From positions 1-64,000 of the forward strand of contig CAMPDV010001586.1 in the NCBI GenBank assembly GCA_946699065.1: DNA of 64,000 bases. The letters run 5' to 3'. Source of the stretch: Loxodes magnus (taxonomy: Eukaryota; Ciliophora; Karyorelictea; Loxodida; Loxodidae). Position 1 is the stretch's first letter. The number at the start of each line of letters is the position of its first letter. Below the pieces are notes generated by a model, which ran no database searches, was not told the origin of the DNA, and worked only from the letters and a program-made list of their open reading frames with translations. Made by a program: the position numbers and the translations under genes. Of the stretch, positions 12,104-25,259 are shown piece by piece.

Positions 12104-13482
12104 TTAAATTTCGATACAATCAAAAGTTAACTCATCATGTGTTCCAAACTCTCTGAAATGAAATCCATTAGTTACCTGCTTAGACATATCTATTTCAACT
12201 TTGATGAAAGTTGCATCATTTGGAATTATTTCTTTTGGTATAATTGTTGCAAAATACCTTGAATATATTTTTCCATTATGATGTCTCGCAATTGGATTAT
12301 CATATCCATCGTAAAAACCATCCACTTCAACGTCGTTTACCCTCACCTGGGTACAACAATTATCATTCCAACTGTTATTATGGCTCACCCAATAAAGCAT
12401 CTTATTATTTTTAGAAGGGATTACCGGAACATACAACACCCCAACTGTGTTTACAGCAACATATGCTAATTGATCTTAGTTCCAAAGATTATGTGCTATC
12501 ACTCCACTTCCACCATTTAAGTTCAATGAGTATGCACCTGCAGGATTGTAGGCAATCTTCCAAATGTTCAATCCAAAGGCAATCCCTGATATCCAAAATC
12601 CTGAGGTAGTATTTGCTTTGAGACCATCGCAACTTTTCCATTTCTTTTGACTGGGATTGGCATCCATAAATGAGTGGCATATCCTCCATCTGCTGATGTT
12701 CCTTTTGGGGATATTCCATTTAAATGTCTATTCCCAGCGTAAAACCTACCGATTTTTTCTTTAACTCCATCTAAAAAGTAAATTGAGACATCAGTAAATC
12801 TGTCATTCAACACTCTGATCCAAAGCAAGTCAAATCCCTCAGGTATACTCACTTCAGCTCCATTACCCATCACTCTCATTTCCCCCAAAATTAATTATAG
12901 TAGTATAGTTCCATTTATTTTGGTCCCATAAGAAGTTGCGTCATATGCCCCTCCTCCAATTCTTCTCAATACAGACTCATCCCCTGCTGTAAAAACGTCC
13001 TGGTAAATTTTACAATTTTTCCTGCAAAACATATTCTGACTATAAAATGTAAATTATTTCTCAATTTTCTGAACTTTGCGTTATAAATGAAAAGTTTCAT
13101 GCCTAATTCTTCAACGACAATATTAGGCTTTACTGTTTCTTTTGATAGAGTTGCATTGAAATGCAATGTAATATATTCATTCAGTGTCCAGCTTATTGCC
13201 AATGTAATGCTTTCTTCGTTTTCGACAAGGTTTAAAACTTGTTTGATTAATATTGAGACTAAGAAAGTCATACACTGTGCTCAGTTCTTTTATGGCCATC
13301 CAACTTGGATCTTTATCCAACAAAAAAGTTTTGTCAAACTTCTTTTCGAATGTAATTGTAAAAAATTTGACCAGACGAACCGTAAATTGTTCACCCTTTA
13401 AAATACAATGATAATGGTAAGTTCTCCCATTTGTGTTAATTTCTGTTTCTCTTCTCAGTTCAGGTTCCATATTTATTTGCAT
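12104..13482 (-). pseudogene. Gene A, array unit 5, mixed frameshifts
   Basis: Missing T near 12617, extra C near 12867, missing T near 12920, missing T near 13087 and extra T near 13231 relative to units 3, 7 and 8. The flanking coding blocks are intact and near-identical to the other units. Confidence 0.75.
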
Positions 13483-13522
13483 ATTTTAATGTTATTTTAT
13501 AATAAATTATTTTATATTATGA

Positions 13523-14225
13523 TCAAGATTGATTAGATTGGTTATATTTATGGTAATAGTTAATTTTATTTAGTTATTATGTTGAATTTCAAAATTATTT
13601 TTTACTTTTATGCTACCAATAAGTTCTTCTTCTGCCATCAGCTTTTTGCTTGTTTCAAAATCTTTGGTTCCCAGAAACATCTCTTAACACCAATTTACCT
13701 TCACACAGATTTAGGAGATCATGTGTCTTTGTCACTTGAGGTATTTTCGAATCACTCAAAGATGGAATTACATCAAGTTCTCTATATACGGTCAGCTGCT
13801 CTGACATATATAGTCTGAATCCTCATCTTTCTTTTGCTTTACACTCTTCTTCGAACCTTCTCTCTTTCTCATCTTCTTCAATTCTGCTTAGTTTCACATC
13901 TTTTTAAAGTAATCTAACTTTCTTGTTTTTTTGGAATTCTTTCTCGGATAAAATATCAAGAGGGTAACAACAGGCTCTTTTTAACAATCAGCTTAATATT
14001 AAACTTTTTTTTATCTTCTTCATCAAATTCTACTAAATCTATAAATTTGTAATGAGCCTTACTCAGAAATTGATTTATGTAATTAGGAATTATACATTTG
14101 CTCTAACAAGATAAATGTATTCTAATTCCTAATTTCTCAAGCGAGATTATCATAGAAGAAATCGAACAATTAGAGGAAGAATAGTAGTACAAGATTAGTA
14201 GATTTCCAAGACTGTTGATATACAT
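13523..14225 (-). pseudogene. Gene B, array unit 5, 4-bp deletion
   Basis: Shares the 4-bp loss of unit 2 (about 13758) and has a one-base loss in the T-run near 13981. Confidence 0.45.
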
Positions 14226-14623
14226 TTTTTTAAACATTATTAATATGTGGCAAACCAAATAAGGCCACGTTAATAAATTATGTAATGTTATATCACCTGA
14301 CAGTAGATTTTATTAGGTTATAATTATTTAATTTGATATGTTCCACACTTTCTAAATGATTTTCGTATTAAAATGATAATATCCATCATATGCATGAATT
14401 ATTCTAAAGCATTTAGGTCATAAATATGTTTTAATTAAAAATTTGAACGGAAAGATATTTTCCAGAGTTCAACTTTATTTTTTTACATATCATTTTAATT
14501 ATCATCAACTACATAAAACAAAGAATTACGTAATATAAAATATAAATGCTAAATTATATGTCATTATTTTATGGGCCCCATTACTAAAATAGTTTAGATA
14601 CAATTATTTAAGTTGATAGTTTT

Positions 14624-15998
14624 TTAAATTTCGATACAATCAAAAGTTAACTCATCATGTGTTCCAAACTCTCTGAAATGAAATCCATTAGTTACCTGCT
14701 TAGACATATCTATTTCAACTTTGATGAAAGTTGCATCATTTGGAATTATTTCTTTTGGTATAATTGTTGCAAAATACCTTGAATATATTTTTCCATTATG
14801 ATGTCTCGCAATTGGATTATCATATCCATCGTAAAAACCATCCACTTCAACGTCGTTTACCCTCACCTGGGTACAACAATTATCATTCCAACTGTTATTA
14901 TGGCTCACCCAATAAAGCATCTTATTATTTTTAGAAGGGATTACCGGAACATACAACACCCCAACTGTGTTTACAGCAACATATGCTAATTGATCTTAGT
15001 TCCAAAGATTATGTGCTATCACTCCACTTCCACCATTTAAGTTCAATGAGTATGCACCTGCAGGATTGTAGCAATCTTCAAATGTTCAATCCAAAGGCAA
15101 TCCTGATATCCAAAATCTGAGGTAGTATTTGCTTTTGAGATCATCGCAACTTTTCCATTTCTTTTGACTGGGATTGGCATCCATAAATGAGTGGCATATC
15201 CTCCATCTGCTGATGTTCCTTTTGGGGATATTCCATTTAAATGTCTATTCCAGCGTAAAACCTGCCGATTTTTTCTTTAACTCCATCTAAAAAGTAAATT
15301 GAGACATCAGTAAATCTGTCATTCAACACTCTGATCCAAAGCAAGTCAAATCCCTCAGGTATACTCACCTCAGCTCCATTACCATCACTCTCATTTCCCC
15401 AAAATTAATTATAGTAGTATAGTTCCATTTATTTTTGGTCCCATAAGAAGTTGCGTCATATGCCCCTCCTCCAATTCTTCTCAATACAGACTCATCCCCT
15501 GCTGTAAAAAACGTCCTGGTAAATTTTACAATTTTTCCTGCAAAACATATTCTGACTATAAAATGTAAAATATTTCTCAATTTTCTGAACTTTGCGTTAT
15601 AAATTGAAAAGTTTCATGCCTAATTCTTCAATGACAATATTAGGCTTTACTGTTTCTTTTGATAGAGTTGCATTGAAATGCAATGTAATATATTCATTCA
15701 GTGTCCAGCTTATTGCCAATGTAATGCTTTCTTCGTTTTCGACAAGGTTAAAACTTGTTTGATTAATATTGAGACTAAGAAAGTCATACACTGTGCTCAG
15801 TTCTTTTATGGCCATCCAACTTGGATCTTTATCCAACAAAAAAGTTTTGTCAAACTTCTTTTCGAATGTAATTGTAAAAAATTTGACCAGACGAACCGTA
15901 AATTGTTCACCCTTTAAAATACAATGATAATGGTAAGTTCTCCCATTTGTGTTAATTTCTGTTTCTCTTCTCAGTTCAGGTTCCATATTTATTTGCAT
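14624..15998 (-). pseudogene. Gene A, array unit 6, clustered deletions
   Basis: Six one-base deletions and one insertion. The deletions are at TTGTAGCAATC, CTTCAAATG, CAATCCTG and AAATCTGAGG (15067-15120), ATTCCAGCG (15248) and TTTCCCCAAA (15395); the insertion is in TAAAAAACGT (15507). Net -5 bp. The N-terminal 133 codons and C-terminal 111 codons are intact. The 50-base cluster of deletions looks like a low-quality patch. Confidence 0.75.
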
Positions 15999-16038
15999 AT
16001 TTTAATGTTATTTTATAATAAATTATTTTATATTATGA

Positions 16039-16752
16039 TCAAGATTGATTAGATTGGTTATATTTATGGTAATAGTTAATTTTATTTAGTTATTATGTTG
16101 AATTTCAAAATTATTTTTTACTTTTATGTTACCAATAAGTTCTTCTTCTGCCATCAGCTTTTTGCTTGTTTCAAAATCTTTGGTTCCCAGAAACATCTCT
16201 TAACACCAATTTACCTTCACACAGATTTAGGAGATCATGTGTCTTTGACTTTGTCACTTGAGGTATTTTCGAATCACTCTTCCAAAGATGGAATTACATC
16301 AAGTTCTCTATATACGGTCAGCTGCTCTGACATATATAGTCTGAATCCTCATCTTTCTTTTGCTTTACACTCTTCTTCGAACCTTCTCTCTTTCTCATCT
16401 TCTTCAATTCTGCTTAGTTTCACATCTTTTTAAAGTAATCTAACTTTCTTGTTTTTTTGGAATTCTTTCTCGGATAAAATATCAAGAGGGTAACAACAGG
16501 CTCTTTTTTAACAATCAGCTTAATATTAAACTTTTTTTTATCTTCTTCATCAAATTCTACTAAATCTATAAATTTGTAATGAGCCTTACTCAGAAATTGA
16601 TTTATGTAATTAGGAATTATACATTTGCTCTAACAAGATAAATGTATTCTAATTCCTAATTTCTCAAGCGAGATTATCATAGAAGAAATCGAACAATTAG
16701 AGGAAGAATAGTAGTACAAGATTAGTAGATTTCCAAGACTGTTGATATACAT
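16039..16752 (-). CDS. Gene B, array unit 6 (intact, +2 codons)
   Basis: 238 codons including the stop, in one frame, with the in-frame 6-bp insertion and the same three internal TGA codons as unit 1. Frame conservation across units 1, 6 and 7 despite internal TGA supports both the gene and the UGA=Trp reading. Confidence 0.55.
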
Positions 16753-17140
16753 TTTTTAAACATTATTAATATGTGGCAAACCAAATAAGGCCACGTTAAT
16801 AAATTATGTATCACCTGACAGTAGATTTTATTAGGTTATAATTATTTAATTTGATATGTTCCACACTTTCTAAATGATTTTCGTATTAAAATGATAATAT
16901 CCATCATATGCATGAATTATTCTAAAGCATTTAGGTCATAAATATGTTTTAATTAAAAATTTGAACGGAAAGATATTTTCCAGAGTTCAACTTTATTTTT
17001 TTACATATCATTTTAATTATCATCAACTACATAAAACAAAGAATTACGTAATATAAAATATAAATGCTAAATTATATGTCATTATTTTATGGGCCCCATT
17101 ACTAAAATAGTTTAGATACAATTATTTAAGTTGATAGTTT

Positions 17141-18520
17141 TTAAATTTCGATACAATCAAAAGTTAACTCATCATGTGTTCCAAACTCTCTGAAATGAAA
17201 TCCATTAGTTACCTGCTTAGACATATCTATTTCAACTTTGATGAAAGTTGCATCATTTGGAATTATTTCTTTTGGTATAATTGTTGCAAAATACCTTGAA
17301 TATATTTTTCCATTATGATGTCTCGCAATTGGATTATCATATCCATCGTAAAAACCATCCACTTCAACGTCGTTTACCCTCACCTGGGTACAACAATTAT
17401 CATTCCAACTGTTATTATGGCTCACCCAATAAAGCATCTTATTATTTTTAGAAGGGATTACCGGAACATACAACACCCCAACTGTGTTTACAGCAACATA
17501 TGCTAATTGATCTTAGTTCCAAAGATTATGTGCTATCACTCCACTTCCACCATTTAAGTTCAATGAGTATGCACCTGCAGGATTGTAGGCAATCTTCCAA
17601 ATGTTCAATCCAAAGGCAATCCCTGATATCCAAAATCCTGAGGTAGTATTTGCTTTTGAGATCATCGCAACTTTTCCATTTCTTTTGACTGGGATTGGCA
17701 TCCATAAATGAGTGGCATATCCTCCATCTGCTGATGTTCCTTTTGGGGATATTCCATTTAAATGTCTATTCCCAGCGTAAAACCTGCCGATTTTTTCTTT
17801 AACTCCATCTAAAAAGTAAATTGAGACATCAGTAAATCTGTCATTCAACACTCTGATCCAAAGCAAGTCAAATCCCTCAGGTATACTCACCTCAGCTCCA
17901 TTACCATCACTCTCATTTCCCCCAAAATTAATTATAGTAGTATAGTTCCATTTATTTTTGGTCCCATAAGAAGTTGCGTCATATGCCCCTCCTCCAATTC
18001 TTCTCAATACAGACTCATCCCCTGCTGTAAAAACGTCCTGGTAAATTTTACAATTTTTCCTGCAAAACATATTCTGACTATAAAATGTAAAATATTTCTC
18101 AATTTTCTGAACTTTGCGTTATAAATTGAAAAGTTTCATGCCTAATTCTTCAATGACAATATTAGGCTTTACTGTTTCTTTTGATAGAGTTGCATTGAAA
18201 TGCAATGTAATATATTCATTCAGTGTCCAGCTTATTGCCAATGTAATGCTTTCTTCGTTTTCGACAAGGTTAAAACTTGTTTGATTAATATTGAGACTAA
18301 GAAAGTCATACACTGTGCTCAGTTCTTTTATGGCCATCCAACTTGGATCTTTATCCAACAAAAAAGTTTTGTCAAACTTCTTTTCGAATGTAATTGTAAA
18401 AAATTTGACCAGACGAACCGTAAATTGTTCACCCTTTAAAATACAATGATAATGGTAAGTTCTCCCATTTGTGTTAATTTCTGTTTCTCTTCTCAGTTCA
18501 GGTTCCATATTTATTTGCAT
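17141..18520 (-). CDS. Gene A, array unit 7 (intact)
   Basis: Full-length copy, 459 residues to the TAA at 17141. It differs from unit 3 by a few substitutions only. Past that TAA the sequence differs from unit 3 by a 2-bp deletion (TATGTCATTATTTTATG), so a UAA-readthrough tail would be in another frame here and would run on into the neighbouring unit. This suggests the conserved protein ends at or near the TAA. Confidence 0.8.
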
Positions 18521-18560
18521 ATTTTAATGTTATTTTATAATAAATTATTTTATATTATGA

Positions 18561-19274
18561 TCAAGATTGATTAGATTGGTTATATTTATGGTAATAGTTA
18601 ATTTTATTTAGTTATTATGTTGAATTTCAAAATTATTTTTTACTTTTATGTTACCAATAAGTTCTTCTTCTGCCATCAGCTTTTTGCTTGTTTCAAAATC
18701 TTTGGTTCCCAGAAACATCTCTTAACACCAATTTACCTTCACACAGATTTAGGAGATCATGTGTCTTTGACTTTGTCACTTGAGGTATTTTCGAATCACT
18801 CTTCCAAAGATGGAATTACATCAAGTTCTCTATATACGGTCAGCTGCTCTGACATATATAGTCTGAATCCTCATCTTTCTTTTGCTTTACACTCTTCTTC
18901 GAACCTTCTCTCTTTCTCATCTTCTTCAATTCTGCTTAGTTTCACATCTTTTTAAAGTAATCTAACTTTCTTGTTTTTTTGGAATTCTTTCTCGGATAAA
19001 ATATCAAGAGGGTAACAACAGGCTCTTTTTTAACAATCAGCTTAATATTAAACTTTTTTTTATCTTCTTCATCAAATTCTACTAAATCTATAAATTTGTA
19101 ATGAGCCTTACTCAGAAATTGATTTATGTAATTAGGAATTATACATTTGCTCTAACAAGATAAATGTATTCTAATTCCTAATTTCTCAAGCGAGATTATC
19201 ATAGAAGAAATCGAACAATTAGAGGAAGAATAGTAGTACAAGATTAGTAGATTTCCAAGACTGTTGATATACAT
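18561..19274 (-). CDS. Gene B, array unit 7 (intact, +2 codons)
   Basis: Same as unit 6, 238 codons including the stop, ending 41 bp before the start of gene A in this unit. Confidence 0.55.
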
Positions 19275-19662
19275 TTTTTAAACATTATTAATATGTGGCA
19301 AACCAAATAAGGCCACGTTAATAAATTATGTATCACCTGACAGTAGATTTTATTAGGTTATAATTATTTAATTTGATATGTTCCACACTTTCTAAATGAT
19401 TTTCGTATTAAAATGATAATATCCATCATATGCATGAATTATTCTAAAGCATTTAGGTCATAAATATGTTTTAATTAAAAATTTGAACGGAAAGATATTT
19501 TCCAGAGTTCAACTTTATTTTTTTACATATCATTTTAATTATCATCAACTACATAAAACAAAGAATTACGTAATATAAAATATAAATGCTAAATTATATG
19601 TCATTATTTTATGGGCCCCATTACTAAAATAGTTTAGATACAATTATTTAAGTTGATAGTTT

Positions 19663-21042
19663 TTAAATTTCGATACAATCAAAAGTTAACTCATCATGTG
19701 TTCCAAACTCTCTGAAATGAAATCCATTAGTTACCTGCTTAGACATATCTATTTCAACTTTGATGAAAGTTGCATCATTTGGAATTATTTCTTTTGGTAT
19801 AATTGTTGCAAAATACCTTGAATATATTTTTCCATTATGATGTCTCGCAATTGGATTATCATATCCATCGTAAAAACCATCCACTTCAACGTCGTTTACC
19901 CTCACCTGGGTACAACAATTATCATTCCAACTGTTATTATGGCTCACCCAATAAAGCATCTTATTATTTTTAGAAGGGATTACCGGAACATACAACACCC
20001 CAACTGTGTTTACAGCAACATATGCTAATTGATCTTAGTTCCAAAGATTATGTGCTATCACTCCACTTCCACCATTTAAGTTCAATGAGTATGCACCTGC
20101 AGGATTGTAGGCAATCTTCCAAATGTTCAATCCAAAGGCAATCCCTGATATCCAAAATCCTGAGGTAGTATTTGCTTTTGAGATCATCGCAACTTTTCCA
20201 TTTCTTTTGACTGGGATTGGCATCCATAAATGAGTGGCATATCCTCCATCTGCTGATGTTCCTTTTGGGGATATTCCATTTAAATGTCTATTCCCAGCGT
20301 AAAACCTGCCGATTTTTTCTTTAACTCCATCTAAAAAGTAAATTGAGACATCAGTAAATCTGTCATTCAACACTCTGATCCAAAGCAAGTCAAATCCCTC
20401 AGGTATACTCACCTCAGCTCCATTACCATCACTCTCATTTCCCCCAAAATTAATTATAGTAGTATAGTTCCATTTATTGTTGGTCCCATAAGAAGTTGCG
20501 TCATATGCCCCTCCTCCAATTCTTCTCAATACAGACTCATCCCCTGCTGTAAAAACGTCCTGGTAAATTTTACAATTTTTCCTGCAAAACATATTCTGAC
20601 TATAAAATGTAAAATATTTCTCAATTTTCTGAACTTTGCGTTATAAATTGAAAAGTTTCATGCCTAATTCTTCAATGACAATATTAGGCTTTACTGTTTC
20701 TTTTGATAGAGTTGCATTGAAATGCAATGTAATATATTCATTCAGTGTCCAGCTTATTGCCAATGTAATGCTTTCTTCGTTTTCGACAAGGTTAAAACTT
20801 GTTTGATTAATATTGAGACTAAGAAAGTCATACACTGTGCTCAGTTCTTTTATGGCCATCCAACTTGGATCTTTATCCAACAAAAAAGTTTTGTCAAACT
20901 TCTTTTCGAATGTAATTGTAAAAAATTTGATCAGACGAACCGTAAATTGTTCACCCTTTAAAATACAATGATAATGGTAAGTTCTCCCATTTGTGTTAAT
21001 TTCTGTTTCTCTTCTCAGTTCAGGTTCCATATTTATTTGCAT
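19663..21042 (-). CDS. Gene A, array unit 8 (intact)
   Basis: Full-length 459-residue copy in the 3'-most unit. It is almost identical to unit 7, with a few substitutions (a Val to Ile near codon 38, a Lys to Asn in the SYGT(K/N)NKW segment). Its upstream partner, gene B, is truncated by the array end. Confidence 0.8.
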
Positions 21043-21082
21043 ATTTTAATGTTATTTTATAATAAATTATTTTATATTATGA

Positions 21083-21636
21083 TCAAGATTGATTAGATTG
21101 GTTATATTTATGGTAATAGTTAATTTTATTTAGTTATTATGTTGAATTTCAAAATTATTTTTTACTTTTATGTTACCAATAAGTTCTTCTTCTGCCATCA
21201 GCTTTTTGCTTGTTTCAAAATCTTTGGTTCCCAGAAACATCTCTTAACACCAATTTACCTTCACACAGATTTAGGAGATCATGTGTCTTTGACTTTGTCA
21301 CTTGAGGTATTTTCGAATCACTCTTCCAAAGATGGAATTACATCAAGTTCTCTATATACGGTCAGCTGCTCTGACATATATAGTCTGAATCCTCATCTTT
21401 CTTTTGCTTTACACTCTTCTTCGAACCTTCTCTCTTTCTCATCTTCTTCAATTCTGCTTAGTTTCACATCTTTTTAAAGTAATCTAACTTTCTTGTTTTT
21501 TTGGAATTCTTTCTCGGATAAAATATCAAGAGGGTAACAACAGGCTCTTTTTTAACAATCAGCTTAATATTAAACTTTTTTTTATCTTCTTCATCAAATT
21601 CTACTAAATCTATAAATTTGTAATGAGCCTTACTCA
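21083..21636 (-). pseudogene. Gene B, array unit 8, 5'-truncated at the array edge
   Basis: The array breaks at 21636, removing the start codon and roughly the first 50 codons of gene B together with its upstream region. The remaining frame to TGA 21083 is intact. Gene A of this unit therefore lacks the full spacing and any promoter that lies upstream of gene B. Confidence 0.6.
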
Positions 21637-24600
21637 AGCTTTTAATCTCGCTTCTATATTTTATATTCTAACATAATCTCAAAGCTATTTAATTTTTAAA
21701 TATCTGCTGTTTATTTGCAGAATTAAAATTTGCATGACATCCGTAACATTTATTTCTGATTAAGGCGAATAAATCTCAATTAAGTATCTTATTTTGTTAG
21801 AAGATGGAAAAAGGTGAATTGTTTCATAAGCACCATTTTATTTTTATCATAATATGATAATGAAATGAAGCTAAATTCTTTTTATTTAAGTGCTACAGTT
21901 GCTTTCTTTTTTATCCACTTCAAGCGTCGAAATAGAAACTTAAAAAGTTAGATTTTTATTATTTAGATTTATAATTCAAATGAAATAAAATATTTTTTGC
22001 TAGTCGGATCTAAATTTTAAAGCCAAGCTTTTTCTTTCATTCTTTTGTCACAACACTAAATAAATAGATCAGCATAAATACCCTTTTTATTTGTGAAATT
22101 TAATTATCAAACTATGGTGATTAGAAAAATCCTTCAAAGTCATTTTATTTTTTAAGATAGCTAAAATTTTAAGAAATTAATTTAAGTTTAGATAGTTTTA
22201 AGAAAAAGCATTTTCAAATGTTTGAATATTATCTGATTTGCTTAACCGAAAAACATCAACATTTTTAAAATTTTATATTATAAAATTGATAAAGTTTAAA
22301 TAAAAATTTCGGGCATAATTTGTATAAAATTAATTTAATCCTATAGTTCATAAATACACTTAAGTTTCGTAATTAGATGGGAATGGAAATATAATTGAAT
22401 TGCAAGTTATCAAAAATCCACTGAAAATAGATAAAAGCTTTGAGGTTTTTGCTTAAAAATAAACAATAAATGTCTCTTATAAAAAGTAAAATATAAATCC
22501 ATTTATTCAAATCTTTGAGACAATTAAAATGCATAAATATAGCGATTTGAGGTTAAGTTTCTTTAATAAAAATGTTGCTACTTGGTTGGAATTAGCTATA
22601 AAGGCATAATAAATCAAAGCAATTTAATTTCAAGAGTAACAAATCAGTCTATTTTATTTTTACTTTAGATAGCCTTAGTATATCTAGTAAAAAGCTATTA
22701 TCCTTAAAAATTTTTAAGCTACGAAATATTTTATAAAGTTTATGAGATAAATGAAATTAATAAATTTAAAGAATAAATAGGTTTTTAATAATAAAATACT
22801 CTTAGATCTTAAGAACAATTCTGTTTTGAAATTAAATCCTAAATTTTTATCGAGAGTAAAAGAGGAAAAGTATATAAAATTATAAAAAGATAAGGTGGAA
22901 TACGAAGATAAATGTATTTTTAGTTGCAAAACTTGTTGTGCTGTCGTTAGAAAATTCTAAAAAAATAAATTTAAAGTTGAATTAAAAAAATAGATATCAT
23001 ATTAATGATAATAATAATGGATTAATGCTAAAAGAATTATATTTAAGAAGCAAGTTAAATTCATAAGCCATTCAAGATATAATATTTAAGTTATCTTTGA
23101 CTAATATCGTATTTATTTGTCTTTTTTTTGGAGAATTTTAATTCTTTAAAATCCAAATAATAGGTATAAGCAAAAACTACAGTCATGAGTTTATAAGTGT
23201 AAAATTCATATTGCTAAAAGGAAAACTTATTTCCTTAAAATTTAAGATAGTGTGATTATACTCAAAAAGGATATTAGCTAAATAACTATTTATTTAGATA
23301 TTGATCACAGTTGTAAAACCAAGTAGAAAAATAGGATTTGCTTAAGATATATATCTTTAAATATTTTACAATAAAAATGATTGTAACTAATAGAGCGAAG
23401 CACTATAAATAATGTATATACATTAGAGTAATTGCCTTTCTATAAATTACATAATTGAAACAAAGTTTTATGTTTTCCAGTTTAAAATAATCGATTATAA
23501 GAGATAATTCAGATTGATGAAAAGATTTTTAGAGTTAAAATAAAAAATTGAAATAATAGATATGCATAGATAATTATCAAATCTAAGAGCTCTTTATTTA
23601 GATTATAATAAGATTAAATTGTGAACGTAGTTAAGATAATTAAAAATGAAAAGTTTACGAGCATACCAGAAAGAAAGCAACATGAATAAAAATAAAAAAT
23701 TTAAATTTGAAATATGTTTATTCCTTGATTTAAATTGATTTAGGAATAAAGTAAAGCATACGTTTAAGAAAATTAAATTATTTAAAAAGAATCCTATTAA
23801 AATTCTAAAAAAGTGAGATACAATCAACAAAGAATAGAATAAAAGCAATAAACAATAAATTACTTATATAGATAACTATTATAGTTTAAGTTATAAATTT
23901 AACTTTAGTTAATTAACAATAAAATTTGGAAAAAGCAGCTAAATTTAAATAATTGTAGGTTATTTAGAAAGTTAGAAAATATTTGTTTGCTTTGATTATA
24001 TTTGGTGTATTTAATTGAAATAATTCATTTTTTGGATGCTTTGAATAGAATAACAACTTTTGGAGAGATAAAAAGCTTATAAATATTGCTTGGAAATATG
24101 TTTAGAAAAGTTTAGCGAAATTTAATTTTTTAGATCTAATCAAAGTTAGTTTCCTCGTTAAAATAATAGAGATTTGGTGAATAAATCCTAAATTTAATTT
24201 ATAAAATAAATTTTAATTTGGTTTATTTGCAAACCGATCGAATTTATAAATTATAAAGAACAAAAGAATTTCAATTTAGTGCTTATAAATGAAGAAAAAT
24301 AAAATAACTAGGAAAGTAAATTATAAAATAGTGGTATATCAAAAATAATTAGTCATAGTTAATTATTCTAAAGAAGTTTATTTTATAATAACTTTTACTA
24401 AACATGAATACCATTTTAAAAGTTGTTGATTTGTTACTCCTTATAAAAATAATAAAATTTTAGCTATAAAAATATTAATGAAATATTTTAATAATTATTA
24501 ATCTAGTCTCTGAATAGAAATTTATGCAGTTTGGAACTAAAGTAGATGAGTAACCAATAATAATAGATTTTATATGATGAATTTTCTACCAAATTTATAA

Positions 24601-25259
24601 AATTTAAATTACTAAATTTCTATTACATTTTCATTAAAATCAATTCTTATTTTATAGAACCTTTCATTAATACTATCAAATCAAAATCTTAAGTCTATCT
24701 ATTAACTAATTTTAAAAGATAAATAGCTTAGTTCTGATATAATACTTACTTATTTAGACAATATTTTTGATTTAGATTCTAAATATAAAACTATAAGCCT
24801 TTTTATTTATTCTCACTATTTTAGATTTTTATTTGAGTTTTAAATTGAGGATTTTCTAGCTTGAAAATTAAGATTTTTTTTTATCTAAAAATATTAGATT
24901 GAATGAGACTAATTTCACTATCTGATCTCCTAAATATAATCAAATATTTTCAGAAGCTTATTTAGACTTTTAAAGTTATTAGAATTTAAAATAGCCTTAG
25001 ATTTAATTTGGCATAATAGTTATAAAAGCTTATTCAAATGCAAAATCTATTTTAGTGTCTTTAAAATTATTTGATGAAGTAAGCGATTCTTTTGCCAAAA
25101 TGAGAACAAGTTTTTAGTTAACTGATCCTGCTAAATAAGCAGTTTTTCTTAAATAATAATAATAATAAATTTAAGATTTGAACTTGAAGAAATCTTAGTA
25201 AAGCAAGATTTTTAATCTATTTAATAATTCCTTTGAAGTTAAAAATAAGTTTATTTTTC
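21637..25259. other. AT-rich region, no recognised gene
   Basis: 3.6 kb of AT-rich sequence between the array and the kinase cluster. One plus-strand frame can be read without interruption from 21637 to beyond 24480 if all three stops are sense. It contains about the number of TGA codons expected by chance and no recognisable motif, so I do not call it a gene; the best-looking part is 22751-23188 (ATG, 145 codons to TGA, with CIFSCKTCC). A run of TAA/TAT repeats lies near 25153-25168. No RNA gene or repeat element seen. Confidence 0.5.

Larger units (their letters stand above)
1805..21636. repeat. Tandem array of ~2.52 kb units, 7 full + 1 truncated
   Basis: Direct head-to-tail units begin at 1805, 4329, 6841, 9358, 11889, 14409, 16927 and 19449, each starting GCATTT followed by AGGTCAT or a close variant. 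Unit lengths are 2524, 2512, 2517, 2531, 2520, 2518 and 2522 bp. The eighth stops abruptly at 21636, inside CTTACTCA, about 330 bp short. Each unit carries two minus-strand genes: B (upstream) and A (downstream, about 40 bp after B). Copies are nearly identical; units 6, 7 and 8 are the closest to each other. A few linked variants (TATGTCAT versus TATGTCACTA near 4480/6990, and a 6-bp ACTTTG insertion in units 4, 6, 7 and 8) give the units distinct haplotypes. Confidence 0.97.

Noticed and set aside
1805..21636. CRISPR array or rRNA/satellite repeat explanation for the tandem units
   Set aside because: Units are 2.5 kb with protein-coding content and no spacer structure, rRNA-like sequence or short repeats.
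23603..23848. Minus-strand 81-codon hydrophobic ORF
   Set aside because: AT-rich low complexity giving F/L/I/N; opposite strand is equally open; no start context or family.
21637..24480. Plus-strand frame open for ~950 codons
   Set aside because: With stops reassigned nearly any AT-rich frame is open. TGA occurs at about the chance rate, glycine is almost absent and no motif is seen.
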